DNA from: Fimenecus sp045655645
Lineage (GTDB): Bacteria; Bacillota; Clostridia; Oscillospirales; Acutalibacteraceae
NCBI GenBank assembly: GCA_045655645.1
Contig: JAZOPS010000051.1
Span: 1-64,000 of the forward strand
Length of the DNA stretch: 64,000 nt
Direction: 5' to 3'
Positions 24,598-33,252 of the stretch are shown here, piece after piece. The notes under the pieces are model-generated. The model was not told the DNA's origin. It saw only the letters and a program-made list of their open reading frames with translations, and did no database searches. How positions within the stretch are numbered: position 1 is the first letter of the stretch; every line of letters starts with the position of its first letter. The position numbers and the translations under genes were made by a program.

Positions 24598-24630
24598 AAT
24601 CGCCCTGCTTTTTTCAGCGGGGCGATTTTT
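24598..24630 (-). terminator. intercistronic hairpin between binding-protein and permease genes
   Basis: GAATCGCCCTGCT and AGCGGGGCGATT (plus-strand reading) pair over about 12 bp. On the minus strand the stem is followed by only CTTT, so termination is probably partial. Such hairpins commonly keep the binding protein in excess over the membrane subunits. Confidence 0.65.
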
Positions 24631-24638
24631 AATTTTTA

Positions 24639-25991
24639 TTACTGGCTCTCACTTTTCCATCGGTCAACAAAGAGTTTTTTCACGTCGTCCCATTCTTTTG
24701 TCCCTTGAGCGTACTGAAGGAGCGCTGCACCAAAATCACTTTTAAATGTTTGGCTTGGAAAAACTGTAAAATTCCATGGGATTGTTGTCACATCTGCCTT
24801 GTTCATCCAATTTATAACTTCTTGTGCCAGTGGGTCATTTGGTTTTTCATCTTCATTAAAAGTATCGAAAGGTGCTATTAATTTCAACTCATTAATAACA
24901 AAATTTTTACCTGTTTTACTTGAGAATAGCCAATAAATGAAATCTTCTGTTGCTTTTTGCTCTTCTTTTGTTGCTTTAGAATTTATTGCAAAGAAATTTT
25001 CTGTGCCAATACACAAACCCTGATTTTCTTCACCTTGGGCTCCCATGTAAATTGGTAAATATTTAATGTTTTCTGCTTTTACTTTATTACCGCTCACCTG
25101 ACTGATTTGTGACCATGCCCAGTTACCATTTTGCACCATTGCGCATTGTCCAAGTGCAAATTCAGCCATAGATTCATCTACAATTTTTGAGCCTAAAACT
25201 TTTTTGTCACTAACAGAATTATTTATATATAAATCGAAAATATTCTTAAAATTATCAGAAAACTCAAATTTTACTGTTTTTGTTGCATCACTTGATAAAT
25301 CAACTTCGTTTTTTACAAATTCATAATATAAAGGAACATTTGCAAGATGTGTTTGCCAACGCCAATCTTCGCCAGTTTTTAACGAGGTTGACGCAAATAC
25401 CCCTTTGATACCCAACTTTGATGCGTTTTTTTGCATGTCTTCAACTACTGCTTTCAACGCATCAAAACTTTTTATTTCATCCATTGATTTATATTGGGTT
25501 GCTTTGTCACTCATTGCAAAGTATTTGTCTGTAATCTCTTCGTTATAGATAATTCCATAGCCTTCAACGACATAAGGGATTCCATACACACCACCGCCAA
25601 CTGTCACAGCAAGTGACTTATCAGTCAAATGTTTATAAAGTTCAGTTTCTGACAAGTCAGCACAATAATCTTTCCAGTTAATATAGCCTTTTGGTCCATT
25701 TATTTGGAAGAGTGTTGGTGCTTCGCTAGTACCCATTTTTGCAGCAAGCGTTTGTTCATAGTTGCCACTAGCAGCAGTTTCAACAACAAGAGTTTTTCCT
25801 GTTTCATTCTTGTATGCTTTTGCAATTTCATCATAAACTGAAGCAACTTCAGGTTTAAAATTCAAAAACCTTACGACCGCCACATTTGTTCCTGTTTGTC
25901 CTTGTGGATTATCATCCACATTACTTTTACAAGCAGTAAAAAATGTTGAAAAAATGCAAATCGCGATTAAAATAGCTAATATCTTTTTCAT
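24639..25991 (-). CDS. extracellular sugar-binding lipoprotein (probably maltodextrin)
   Basis: 450-residue family 1 solute-binding protein. The lipoprotein signal peptide ends in the lipobox FFTAC (Cys about residue 20), so it is tethered outside the cell membrane. Typical features are PTLFQINGPKGYINW, GGGVYGIPYVVEGYG and the C-terminal helix before WDDVKKLFVDRWKSE. The downstream MalF/MalG/ATPase/MalQ/GlgP genes make alpha-1,4-glucooligosaccharides the likely ligand (inference from context). AGGAGGT precedes the ATG. No LacI-type regulator gene lies nearby. Confidence 0.92.
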   Translation of the reverse strand: MKKILAILIAICIFSTFFTACKSNVDDNPQGQTGTNVAVVRFLNFKPEVASVYDEIAKAYKNETGKTLVVETAASGNYEQTLAAKMGTSEAPTLFQINGPKGYINWKDYCADLSETELYKHLTDKSLAVTVGGGVYGIPYVVEGYGIIYNEEITDKYFAMSDKATQYKSMDEIKSFDALKAVVEDMQKNASKLGIKGVFASTSLKTGEDWRWQTHLANVPLYYEFVKNEVDLSSDATKTVKFEFSDNFKNIFDLYINNSVSDKKVLGSKIVDESMAEFALGQCAMVQNGNWAWSQISQVSGNKVKAENIKYLPIYMGAQGEENQGLCIGTENFFAINSKATKEEQKATEDFIYWLFSSKTGKNFVINELKLIAPFDTFNEDEKPNDPLAQEVINWMNKADVTTIPWNFTVFPSQTFKSDFGAALLQYAQGTKEWDDVKKLFVDRWKSESQ

Positions 25992-26098
25992 ATTTTACCT
26001 CCTGTTTAATGCCTGTCCATAAAAAACAAACATTAACTTTTTATATATTTTTACCAAATTATCCATAAAAAATTCCACGAAAAGACAGATAAAAAATA

Positions 26099-26127
26099 TT
26101 GTTTTTTTTTTCGTTTTGAAGTATAAT
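26099..26127 (+). promoter_or_regulatory. sigma-A promoter of the xpt-nucleoside transporter operon
   Basis: -35 TTGTTT (26099-26104), 17-bp spacer, consensus -10 TATAAT (26122-26127). The leader is only about 25 nt, too short for a purine riboswitch. Confidence 0.7.
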
Positions 26128-26157
26128 TACTTATATATTGACGATGAGGGTAAATCT

Positions 26158-26739
26158 ATGAAAATCTTGGAAGAAAGAATTATTAAAGACGGCAAAGTTT
26201 TTGCAGGAAATGTTTTAAAAGTTGACAGTTTTCTTAATCATCAAATTGATGTTGAATTACTGTCACAAATGGGTGTTGAACTAAAGAAACTTTTTGCAGA
26301 CGAAAACATTACAAAAGTGCTTACAATCGAAGCTTCTGGAATTGGCGTTGGTTGTATGGTTGCTCAACAATTTGGTTGTCCCCTTCTTTTTGCGAAGAAA
26401 ACAAAGACAATCAATATCAAAGGTGATGTTTATACAAGCCAAGTTGAATCTTTTACACATCAATGCACATATGACATAATTGTTTCAAAATCTTTTTTAA
26501 ACGAAAACGACAATGTTTTAATTGTTGATGACTTTCTTGCAAAAGGTAATGCATTACTCGGTCTTATCGATATTGTTAATCAATCAGGTGCTCGTCTTGC
26601 TGGCTGTGGCATTGCTATTGAAAAAGGATATCAAGGTGGCGGCGACAAATTAAGAGCACAAGGTATCAAGGTTGAATCTATGGCTATAATCGACGCTATG
26701 GATGACATAACTGGCGAAATTACATTTGGAACAAGGTAA
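26158..26739 (+). CDS. xpt: xanthine phosphoribosyltransferase
   Basis: 193 residues. It salvages xanthine (and possibly other 6-oxopurines) with PRPP to the nucleotide. The PRPP-binding motif is NVLIVDDFLAKGNALLG, and the family's TIEASGIGVGCMVAQQ and IEKGYQGGG loops are present. ATG 26158 has GAGGG 7 nt upstream. A longer reading from 26116 begins upstream of the likely transcription start. It precedes a nucleoside ABC importer, a coherent purine-salvage unit. Confidence 0.93.
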   Translation: MKILEERIIKDGKVFAGNVLKVDSFLNHQIDVELLSQMGVELKKLFADENITKVLTIEASGIGVGCMVAQQFGCPLLFAKKTKTINIKGDVYTSQVESFTHQCTYDIIVSKSFLNENDNVLIVDDFLAKGNALLGLIDIVNQSGARLAGCGIAIEKGYQGGGDKLRAQGIKVESMAIIDAMDDITGEITFGTR

Positions 26740-26794
26740 TTACAGCAATAAGCTGTTAAATATTACGAAAAGAAAAAAGGAGAGAAAAAGAATT

Positions 26795-28081
26795 ATGAAA
26801 AATCTCAAAAAAGTTCTTGCTGTTGTAATGGCAGTTCTTATGATTACTTTTGCTTTCGCAGCATGCGGTGGCAATGGTGACAATGACGACAAATTACTCG
26901 GCATGAGCGACTCACCACTTCCTTCTGCAACAATTACAAAAGATTATGAAATCAAAGACGATTTCAAAATCGGTTTCATCTGCCTCCATGATGAAAAGTC
27001 AACTTATGACCTTAACTTCATCAGTGCAGCTGAAGAAACAATTAAAGCATTAGGCCTTAAAGAAACACAGTATGTTATTAAGACAAATGTTCCAGAAGGC
27101 GACGAATGCTATGTTGCAGCAAAAGACCTTGTTGAACAGGGTTGCGATATTATCTTCGCAAACTCATTCGGTCATGAAGACTTCATGATAAAGGCTGCAA
27201 AAGCTTATCCTGATGTTCAGTTCTGCCATGCAACAGGTACAAAAGCTCATACAGAAGGTCTTGCAAACTATCACAATGCTTTTGCATCAATCTATCAAGG
27301 CCGTTACCTTGCTGGTGTAGCAGCAGGTCTCAAGCTCAATGAAATGATTGCTGATGGTAAGATTACAGCTGAGCAGGCTAAGATGGGTTTTGTTGGTGCT
27401 TACACATATGCTGAAGTTATTTCAGGTTATACATCATTCTATCTTGGTGCAAAATCAGTTTGTCCAACAGTTACAATGGAAGTTCAGTTTACAGGTTCAT
27501 GGTATAATGCAACTGCTGAAAAGAATGCAGCAGAAGCTCTTATCGCAAATAAGTGCGTTCTTATTAGCCAGCATGCTGACTCAATGGGTGCTCCTGGTGC
27601 TTGTGAAGCAGCTGGTATTCCTAACGTTTCATACAACGGTAGCACATATGAATCATGTCCTGAAACATTTATGGTTTCTTCAAGAATCGATTGGGCTCCT
27701 TACTTCAACTATATCATCAAGTGTGTAAACAAGGGCGAAGCAATTGCAGCTGACTGGTGTGGTGGTATTGCTGAAGGTTCAGTAGTTCTCACTGGTATCA
27801 ACCAGGATGTTTGTGCTGAAGGTACTCTTAAAAAGCTTCAGGATACAGTTGTAGCATTGAAAGATGGTTCACTTAAAGTATTCGACACAGCTAAAGAAGG
27901 CTTCATCACAAAAGATGGCAAAGCTCTTGATAGCTACAAAGCTGACGTTGATACAGACGCAGCATTCACACCTGATACAGAAGCAGTTAAAGATGGCTAC
28001 TTCAACGAATCAGTTTACCGTTCAGCTCCTTACTTTGATGTAAGAATTGACGGCATTACACTTCTCAATGAAAAGTTCTAA
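26795..28081 (+). CDS. BMP-family nucleoside-binding lipoprotein
   Basis: 428-residue member of the BMP/PnrA/BmpA family, the binding component of purine-nucleoside ABC importers. The signal peptide ends in the lipobox FAFAAC (Cys near residue 25). Fold markers are KIGFICLHDEKS, IIFANSFGHEDF, YQGRYLAGVAAG, KMGFVGAYTYAEVISGY and ISQHADSMGAPGACE. ATG 26795 lies behind AAGGAG. An earlier in-frame start at 26726 would add a non-signal-like N terminus. It is followed by two intergenic stems and the ATPase gene. Confidence 0.94.
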   Translation: MKNLKKVLAVVMAVLMITFAFAACGGNGDNDDKLLGMSDSPLPSATITKDYEIKDDFKIGFICLHDEKSTYDLNFISAAEETIKALGLKETQYVIKTNVPEGDECYVAAKDLVEQGCDIIFANSFGHEDFMIKAAKAYPDVQFCHATGTKAHTEGLANYHNAFASIYQGRYLAGVAAGLKLNEMIADGKITAEQAKMGFVGAYTYAEVISGYTSFYLGAKSVCPTVTMEVQFTGSWYNATAEKNAAEALIANKCVLISQHADSMGAPGACEAAGIPNVSYNGSTYESCPETFMVSSRIDWAPYFNYIIKCVNKGEAIAADWCGGIAEGSVVLTGINQDVCAEGTLKKLQDTVVALKDGSLKVFDTAKEGFITKDGKALDSYKADVDTDAAFTPDTEAVKDGYFNESVYRSAPYFDVRIDGITLLNEKF

Positions 28082-28100
28082 TCAATTATAAACCCGAGGT

Positions 28101-28177
28101 AGGCGGAGTTCTCGCTCCGCCTATTTCTTGGTTTAAGCAGGTATATAAATCCTTTGTATTCCTTCTTAAACCAAGAA
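28101..28177 (+). other. two nested intercistronic stems between the BMP protein and ATPase genes
   Basis: AGGCGGAG (28101-28108) pairs with CTCCGCCT (28115-28122). TTCTTGGTTTAAG (28125-28137) pairs perfectly with CTTAAACCAAGAA (28165-28177) over 13 bp. Neither stem has a proper T tract. They may protect the upstream mRNA end or attenuate transcription. Confidence 0.6.
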
Positions 28178-28204
28178 GTCTAAAACTTTTGGAGGTGCAA
28201 TAAT

Positions 28205-29758
28205 TTGAATAAAAATATTGCTTTAGAATGTAAAAACATTACCAAAACCTTTGGCACTGTTGTTGCAAATAAAAATTGTGACCTTGCTGTATTTGAAGGC
28301 GAAATTCTTGCAATTCTCGGTGAAAACGGTAGCGGTAAAACCACACTTATGAATATGCTAGCCGGTATATATTTCCCTGATGAAGGTCAGATATATGTTA
28401 ATGGCAAAGAAGCTGTTATCCGTTCACCAAAAGATGCTTTTACTCACAAAATTGGTATGATTCATCAGCACTTTAAGTTAGTTGATGTATTCTCTGCTGG
28501 TGAAAACATAGCATTGGGCATTAAAGATGGCAACAAATTTAACATGAAGAAAATCAATGAAAAGGTTGCTGAAATTACAAATCGTTATGGTTTCATTATG
28601 AATCCAGAAAAGAAAGTTCACGATATGTCAGTTTCAGAAAAGCAGACTGTTGAAATTCTCAAAGTTCTTTATCGTGGTGCAGATATTCTTATTCTTGACG
28701 AACCAACTGCAGTTCTTACACCACAAGAGACTGAAAAACTATTCGATGTTCTTCGCCGCATGCGTGATGACGGCAAATCAATCATTATTATCACACATAA
28801 GATGCATGAAGTTCTTTCAATTTCTGACAGAGTTGCTGTTCTTCGTAAGGGTGAACATATCGGTACAGTAAATACTGCTGAAACAAGTGAAAGTGAGCTC
28901 ACTGAAATGATGATTGGCAAGAAAGTTGACCTTAATATTCATAGAAGTGAACCTGAAAATTCTGTTCCACGCCTCATTGTTTCAAGACTCAATAGCGTTA
29001 ACGACGACGGAATTAAAATTCTTGATAATGTTTCATTTACTGCAAAGTCAGGTGAAATTCTCGGCATTGCAGGTATTGCAGGTTCAGGCCAGCGTGAACT
29101 TTTAGAGTCAATCGCAGGTCTTCATCATCTTGAAAGTGGCGAAATCACTTATATAAACCCTGAAAATGACAAGCAAGAAAATCTTCGTGATAAGTCCCCT
29201 GTTGAAATCAGAAATCTTGGTGTTCGTCTTTCATTTGTTCCTGAAGACAGACTTGGTATGGGCCTTGTTGGTAATATGGACATCATTGACAACATGATGC
29301 TGCGTAGTTATCGTAAAGGCAAAACTGCCTTTCTTGAAAGAAGCGAGCCAAAATCTCTTGCAAACAGAATCATTGAAGAACTTGAAGTTGTTACACCAAG
29401 TGCTACAACACCTGTCAGACAACTTTCAGGTGGTAATGTTCAAAAAGTTCTTGTTGGTCGTGAAATAGCATCAACACCATCCGTTTTGATGGCAGCATAC
29501 CCTGTTCGTGGCCTTGACATTAACTCTTCATATATGATTTATAATCTTCTTAACAAACAAAAAGAAAGTGGCGTTGCCGTAATCTTTGTTGGTGAAGACC
29601 TTGACGTGCTTGTTGAACTTTGTGACAGAATTCTTGTTATTAACTCTGGTAAAATAACTGGTGTTGTTGATGGCAGAAGCGCAAAAAAAGAAGAAATTGG
29701 TCTTTTAATGACAAAATCTACTTCTGTTGAAGAAGATGAACAAAAGGAGGTAAAATGA
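28205..29758 (+). CDS. nucleoside/simple-sugar ABC importer ATPase (two nucleotide-binding domains)
   Basis: 517 residues with tandem NBDs of the NupA/RbsA kind. NBD1 has Walker A GENGSGKTT, signature-like MSVSEKQTVEI and Walker B ILILDEPTA. NBD2 has the degenerate P-loop GIAGSGQRE and signature LSGGNVQK, with AYPVRGLD in place of a canonical Walker B, as is normal for this family. The start is TTG 28205 with GGAGGTG 7 nt upstream. Its end overlaps the permease start. Confidence 0.93.
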   Translation: MNKNIALECKNITKTFGTVVANKNCDLAVFEGEILAILGENGSGKTTLMNMLAGIYFPDEGQIYVNGKEAVIRSPKDAFTHKIGMIHQHFKLVDVFSAGENIALGIKDGNKFNMKKINEKVAEITNRYGFIMNPEKKVHDMSVSEKQTVEILKVLYRGADILILDEPTAVLTPQETEKLFDVLRRMRDDGKSIIIITHKMHEVLSISDRVAVLRKGEHIGTVNTAETSESELTEMMIGKKVDLNIHRSEPENSVPRLIVSRLNSVNDDGIKILDNVSFTAKSGEILGIAGIAGSGQRELLESIAGLHHLESGEITYINPENDKQENLRDKSPVEIRNLGVRLSFVPEDRLGMGLVGNMDIIDNMMLRSYRKGKTAFLERSEPKSLANRIIEELEVVTPSATTPVRQLSGGNVQKVLVGREIASTPSVLMAAYPVRGLDINSSYMIYNLLNKQKESGVAVIFVGEDLDVLVELCDRILVINSGKITGVVDGRSAKKEEIGLLMTKSTSVEEDEQKEVK

Positions 29759-30852
29759 TGAGCAAAACTGAAAAAACTGCAAAAACTCCCCTTTTTCATA
29801 TAGCTAAAAGAGCTCCATTACCTTGGTATTGCGGACTTGGAGTTCGTGCAATAGCTATTATTCTTGCACTTCTTTTGTCAGCCGTTGTTATTACACTTCT
29901 TACGCAAAAAAATCCTTTAGAAGTTTATGGTTCAATGATTTCAGGTGCTTTTGGTTCAGTCACAAGAATTTGGAATTTAGCACAGGAAATCGCAATTCTC
30001 CTTTGCATATCTTTGGCTGTTACACCTGCTTTCAAAATGAAATTCTGGAACTGCGGTGCTGAAGGTCAAGTACTTGTTGGTGGTCTTGCAACCGTTATGG
30101 TAATGATGTTCCTTGGTGGTAAAATGTCAACCCCATTGCTCTTACTTGTTATGATTGGTGCAAGTATTCTTGCTGGCATTGTTTGGGCTTTGCTTCCAGC
30201 AATTGCAAAAGCTATCTGGAATACAAATGAAACTCTTTTTACTCTTATGATGAACTATGTTGCAATTCAGCTTGTTGCATATTTTCTTAAGAGATTTGTC
30301 AAGAGTGGCTCAGGTGTTCTCTCACCAATGCCCGAATATGGATTACCAGTTATTGGTAATATGCCATATCTTTTGAATATTATTATTGTTGTCATTCTTA
30401 CAGTAGTTGTTTATGTTTATCTTAAATATAGCAAACAGGGTTATGAAATCTCTGTTGTTGGCGAAAGTGAAAACACTGCAAAATACATTGGTATCAATGT
30501 AAAGAAAGTTATTATGAGAACACTTGTTGTATCAGGCGCTATCTGTGGTATTGCAGGCTTATTGCTTGTTGGTGGAACAAACCACACAATCAGCACAACA
30601 ACTGCCGGCGGTCGTGGATTTACTGCAATTATGGTATCATGGCTCGCTAAATTCAATCCTTTTATTATGATTGTTACAACATTCCTTATTGTTTTTCTTG
30701 ACAAGGGAGCACAACAGGTTTCAACAGATTTTAGAATTCCAAGCGCAATTTCAGACATTATCACAGGAATCATTCTTTTCTTCATCATTGGTTGTGAATT
30801 TTTTCTTCAATACAAAATCATCTTTACAAAACACAGAAAGGAGAATGAATAA
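29755..30852 (+). CDS. nucleoside ABC importer permease 1 (NupB/YufP type)
   Basis: 365 residues with about ten hydrophobic segments of the branched-chain/nucleoside permease family. It has FKMKFWNCGAEGQVLVGG, TLFTLMMNYVAIQL and the coupling region VVGESENTAKYIGINVKK. Two adjacent ATGs are possible. The second (29758) is better spaced from GGAGG. It overlaps the ATPase stop by 4 nt. Confidence 0.93.
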   Translation: MMSKTEKTAKTPLFHIAKRAPLPWYCGLGVRAIAIILALLLSAVVITLLTQKNPLEVYGSMISGAFGSVTRIWNLAQEIAILLCISLAVTPAFKMKFWNCGAEGQVLVGGLATVMVMMFLGGKMSTPLLLLVMIGASILAGIVWALLPAIAKAIWNTNETLFTLMMNYVAIQLVAYFLKRFVKSGSGVLSPMPEYGLPVIGNMPYLLNIIIVVILTVVVYVYLKYSKQGYEISVVGESENTAKYIGINVKKVIMRTLVVSGAICGIAGLLLVGGTNHTISTTTAGGRGFTAIMVSWLAKFNPFIMIVTTFLIVFLDKGAQQVSTDFRIPSAISDIITGIILFFIIGCEFFLQYKIIFTKHRKENE

Positions 30853-31799
30853 TGTTAGCCTTTCTCGTTAGTGCCATTCGTCTTGGTATGACTTTCCTTT
30901 TAGGTTCAACAGGCGAAACAATTACTGAAAAATCAGGTCACTTAAACCTTGGTACTCCTGGTGTTATGTGCGTGGGTGCATCATGTGGTTGCTTTGCTGA
31001 ATATTTATATTTCACAGCTGTTGGTCGTAATATCAATCCTGTTCTTGCAGTTGTTATTCCAATTATCGCAACACTTATCGGTGGTGCTTTAATGGGCTTA
31101 ATCTTCTGCTTCTTAACCGTTACACTTCGTGTTAATCAAAATGTTACTGGTCTTGCTCTCACCACATTCGGTGTTGGTGTTTCAGACTATATGATTGCCC
31201 AAACAGGCATCATTTATAGTAAAGGTAGCAAATATTTTACTGCATGTCTCCCTTTTGCTGATGACCTTGGTTGGTTTGGTGAATTATTCCTGTCACATGG
31301 TATATTCATCTATCTTGCAATCTTTATTGCATTGGGCACATCTTTTGTACTCAACAAAACTCGTGTAGGACTTCACTTGCGTGCTGTCGGTGAAAACCCT
31401 GCCACTGCTGACGCTGCTGGTATCAATGTTTCTGCTTATCGTTATGTTGCAACATGTATCGGTTGTGGTATTTCTGGTCTTGGTGGTCTTTCGTTTATTA
31501 TGGACTACCTTAATGGTAACTGGGAATATTGTATTGATGCTATTGGTTGGCTTGCTATAGCTCTTGTTATTTTCACAGTTTGGAAACCAAATCTTGCAAT
31601 TATTGGTTCACTCATTTTCGGTGGACTTTATATTGCAGGTAGTTACATTAAAAACGTATCTTTTGAAGACACTGAACTTATTAAGACACTTCCTTATGTG
31701 GTTACAATTATCGTTCTTCTCTTCACAAGCATGCGTAACAAGAAAAAGAATCAACCACCAGCAAACCTTGGACTTAACTATTTCCGCGAGGAAAGATAA
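30852..31799 (+). CDS. nucleoside ABC importer permease 2 (NupC/YufQ type)
   Basis: 315 residues with about eight to nine hydrophobic segments. Paralogous to permease 1, it has GHLNLGTPGVMCVG, LRVNQNVTGLALTTFG and the coupling loop LRAVGENPATADAAGINV. The start overlaps the preceding gene by one base. Together with BMP protein, ATPase and permease 1 it completes the importer. Confidence 0.93.
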   Translation: MLAFLVSAIRLGMTFLLGSTGETITEKSGHLNLGTPGVMCVGASCGCFAEYLYFTAVGRNINPVLAVVIPIIATLIGGALMGLIFCFLTVTLRVNQNVTGLALTTFGVGVSDYMIAQTGIIYSKGSKYFTACLPFADDLGWFGELFLSHGIFIYLAIFIALGTSFVLNKTRVGLHLRAVGENPATADAAGINVSAYRYVATCIGCGISGLGGLSFIMDYLNGNWEYCIDAIGWLAIALVIFTVWKPNLAIIGSLIFGGLYIAGSYIKNVSFEDTELIKTLPYVVTIIVLLFTSMRNKKKNQPPANLGLNYFREER

Positions 31800-31812
31800 T
31801 TTGGTGATTTAA

Positions 31813-33207
31813 ATGGATTTTAATTATGATGTGATTATTATAGGTGCAGGCCCTTCAGGCATTTTCTGTGCTTATGAACTTTTAAAAGAAAAACCCGATA
31901 TTAATGTTCTTATGATTGAAAAAGGACGCTCTATTGAAAAGAGAATGTGTCCAAAAAGAACAACTAAAAAGTGTGTTGGTTGCAAGCCTTGTTCAATCAC
32001 AACAGGTTTTGCAGGCGCAGGTGCTTTTTCTGACGGTAAGCTCTCACTTTCACCTGATGTTGGTGGTCATCTGCCAGAAATTCTTGGTTATGAAGAAACA
32101 ATGGGACTTCTTAAAGAAGCTGATGATGTCTATTTGAATTTCGGTGCTGATACTAATGTTTATGGTGTTGATAAGAGAGCTGAAATTGAAGAAATCAGAA
32201 GAAAAGCAATTAATGCTAACCTTAAACTTATTGAATGCCCTATTCGTCATCTAGGTACAGAAGAGGGTTACAAGATTTATGGCAGACTTCAAAAGCATCT
32301 TGAAGATAATGGTTGCAATATAATCTTTAATACAATGGTTGATGACATTATTATTGAAGATAATCAAGTTAAAGGTGTCGTTGCAGGTGGCAACACATAT
32401 TATTCAGACAAAATTGTGGCTGCTGTTGGTCGCGAAGGCGCTGAATGGCTTAGCCATATATGTAAAGACCATGATATTGAAACACAGGTAGGTACTGTAG
32501 ATGTAGGCGTTCGCGTTGAAGTTCGTGACGAGGTTATGAAATTCTTGAACGAAAACCTTTACGAAGCAAAACTTGTTTACTACTCACCTACTTTTGACGA
32601 TAAAGTTCGAACTTTCTGTTCTAACCCTTCTGGCGAAGTAGCAACAGAATATTATGATAACGGTCTTGCTGTTGTTAATGGTCACGCATATAAATCTGCT
32701 GAGTATAAAACAAATAATACAAACTTTGCACTTTTAGTTTCAAAGAATTTTACAAAGCCATTCAAGTCACCTATTGAATATGGTAAACATATTGCACAGC
32801 TTAGCAATATGCTTTGTGATGGTAAAATTCTTGTGCAGACTTATGGCGACTTCAAGCGTGGAAGAAGAACAACTGCAGAAAGACTTTGCCGAAATAATCT
32901 TATTCCAACTCTTAAAGACGCTGTACCTGGTGATTTATCACTTGTATTCCCACACCGTATTATGGTGGATATTGCTGAAATGCTTGAAGCACTTGATAAA
33001 GTTACACCTGGTATTGCAAGTGACGAAACACTTCTTTATGGTGTTGAAGTTAAATTCTATTCTAACAAAGTTGTTGTTGATACAAACTTTGAAACAAGTG
33101 TAAAAGGTCTTCATGCTATTGGTGACGGTGCATCAGTTACTCGTGGACTTATGCAAGCATCATCAAATGGTATCAGCGTAGCAAGAAGTATTCTCAAAAC
33201 AATATAA
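31813..33207 (+). CDS. uncharacterised FAD-dependent dehydrogenase (COG2509 type)
   Basis: 464 residues with an N-terminal Rossmann FAD site (IIIGAGPSGIFCAYEL) and a C-terminal GLHAIGDGASVTRGLMQASSNG that closes the flavin site. A cysteine-rich insert after residue 40 (MCPKRTTKKCVGCKPC) could hold a metal or cluster, then TTGFAGAGAFSDGKL. No reaction is established for this widely conserved family. It is only 13 bp after the nucleoside permease and ends in a terminator, so it is probably the last gene of that operon. Confidence 0.85.
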   Translation: MDFNYDVIIIGAGPSGIFCAYELLKEKPDINVLMIEKGRSIEKRMCPKRTTKKCVGCKPCSITTGFAGAGAFSDGKLSLSPDVGGHLPEILGYEETMGLLKEADDVYLNFGADTNVYGVDKRAEIEEIRRKAINANLKLIECPIRHLGTEEGYKIYGRLQKHLEDNGCNIIFNTMVDDIIIEDNQVKGVVAGGNTYYSDKIVAAVGREGAEWLSHICKDHDIETQVGTVDVGVRVEVRDEVMKFLNENLYEAKLVYYSPTFDDKVRTFCSNPSGEVATEYYDNGLAVVNGHAYKSAEYKTNNTNFALLVSKNFTKPFKSPIEYGKHIAQLSNMLCDGKILVQTYGDFKRGRRTTAERLCRNNLIPTLKDAVPGDLSLVFPHRIMVDIAEMLEALDKVTPGIASDETLLYGVEVKFYSNKVVVDTNFETSVKGLHAIGDGASVTRGLMQASSNGISVARSILKTI

Positions 33208-33211
33208 ATTT

Positions 33212-33242
33212 TTAAGGGACTGAATGTCAGTCCCTTATTTTT
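33212..33242 (+). terminator. terminator after the FAD dehydrogenase gene
   Basis: TAAGGGACTGA-ATG-TCAGTCCCTTA followed by TTTTTA. Only about 10 bp remain before the next ATG, so the MATE gene relies on read-through or a promoter inside upstream sequence. Confidence 0.85.
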
Positions 33243-33252
33243 AGGTGGTATT

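Noticed and set aside
26104..26157. Purine riboswitch before xpt
   Set aside because: xpt often has one, but the promoter leaves a leader of only about 25 nt with no aptamer-like helices.
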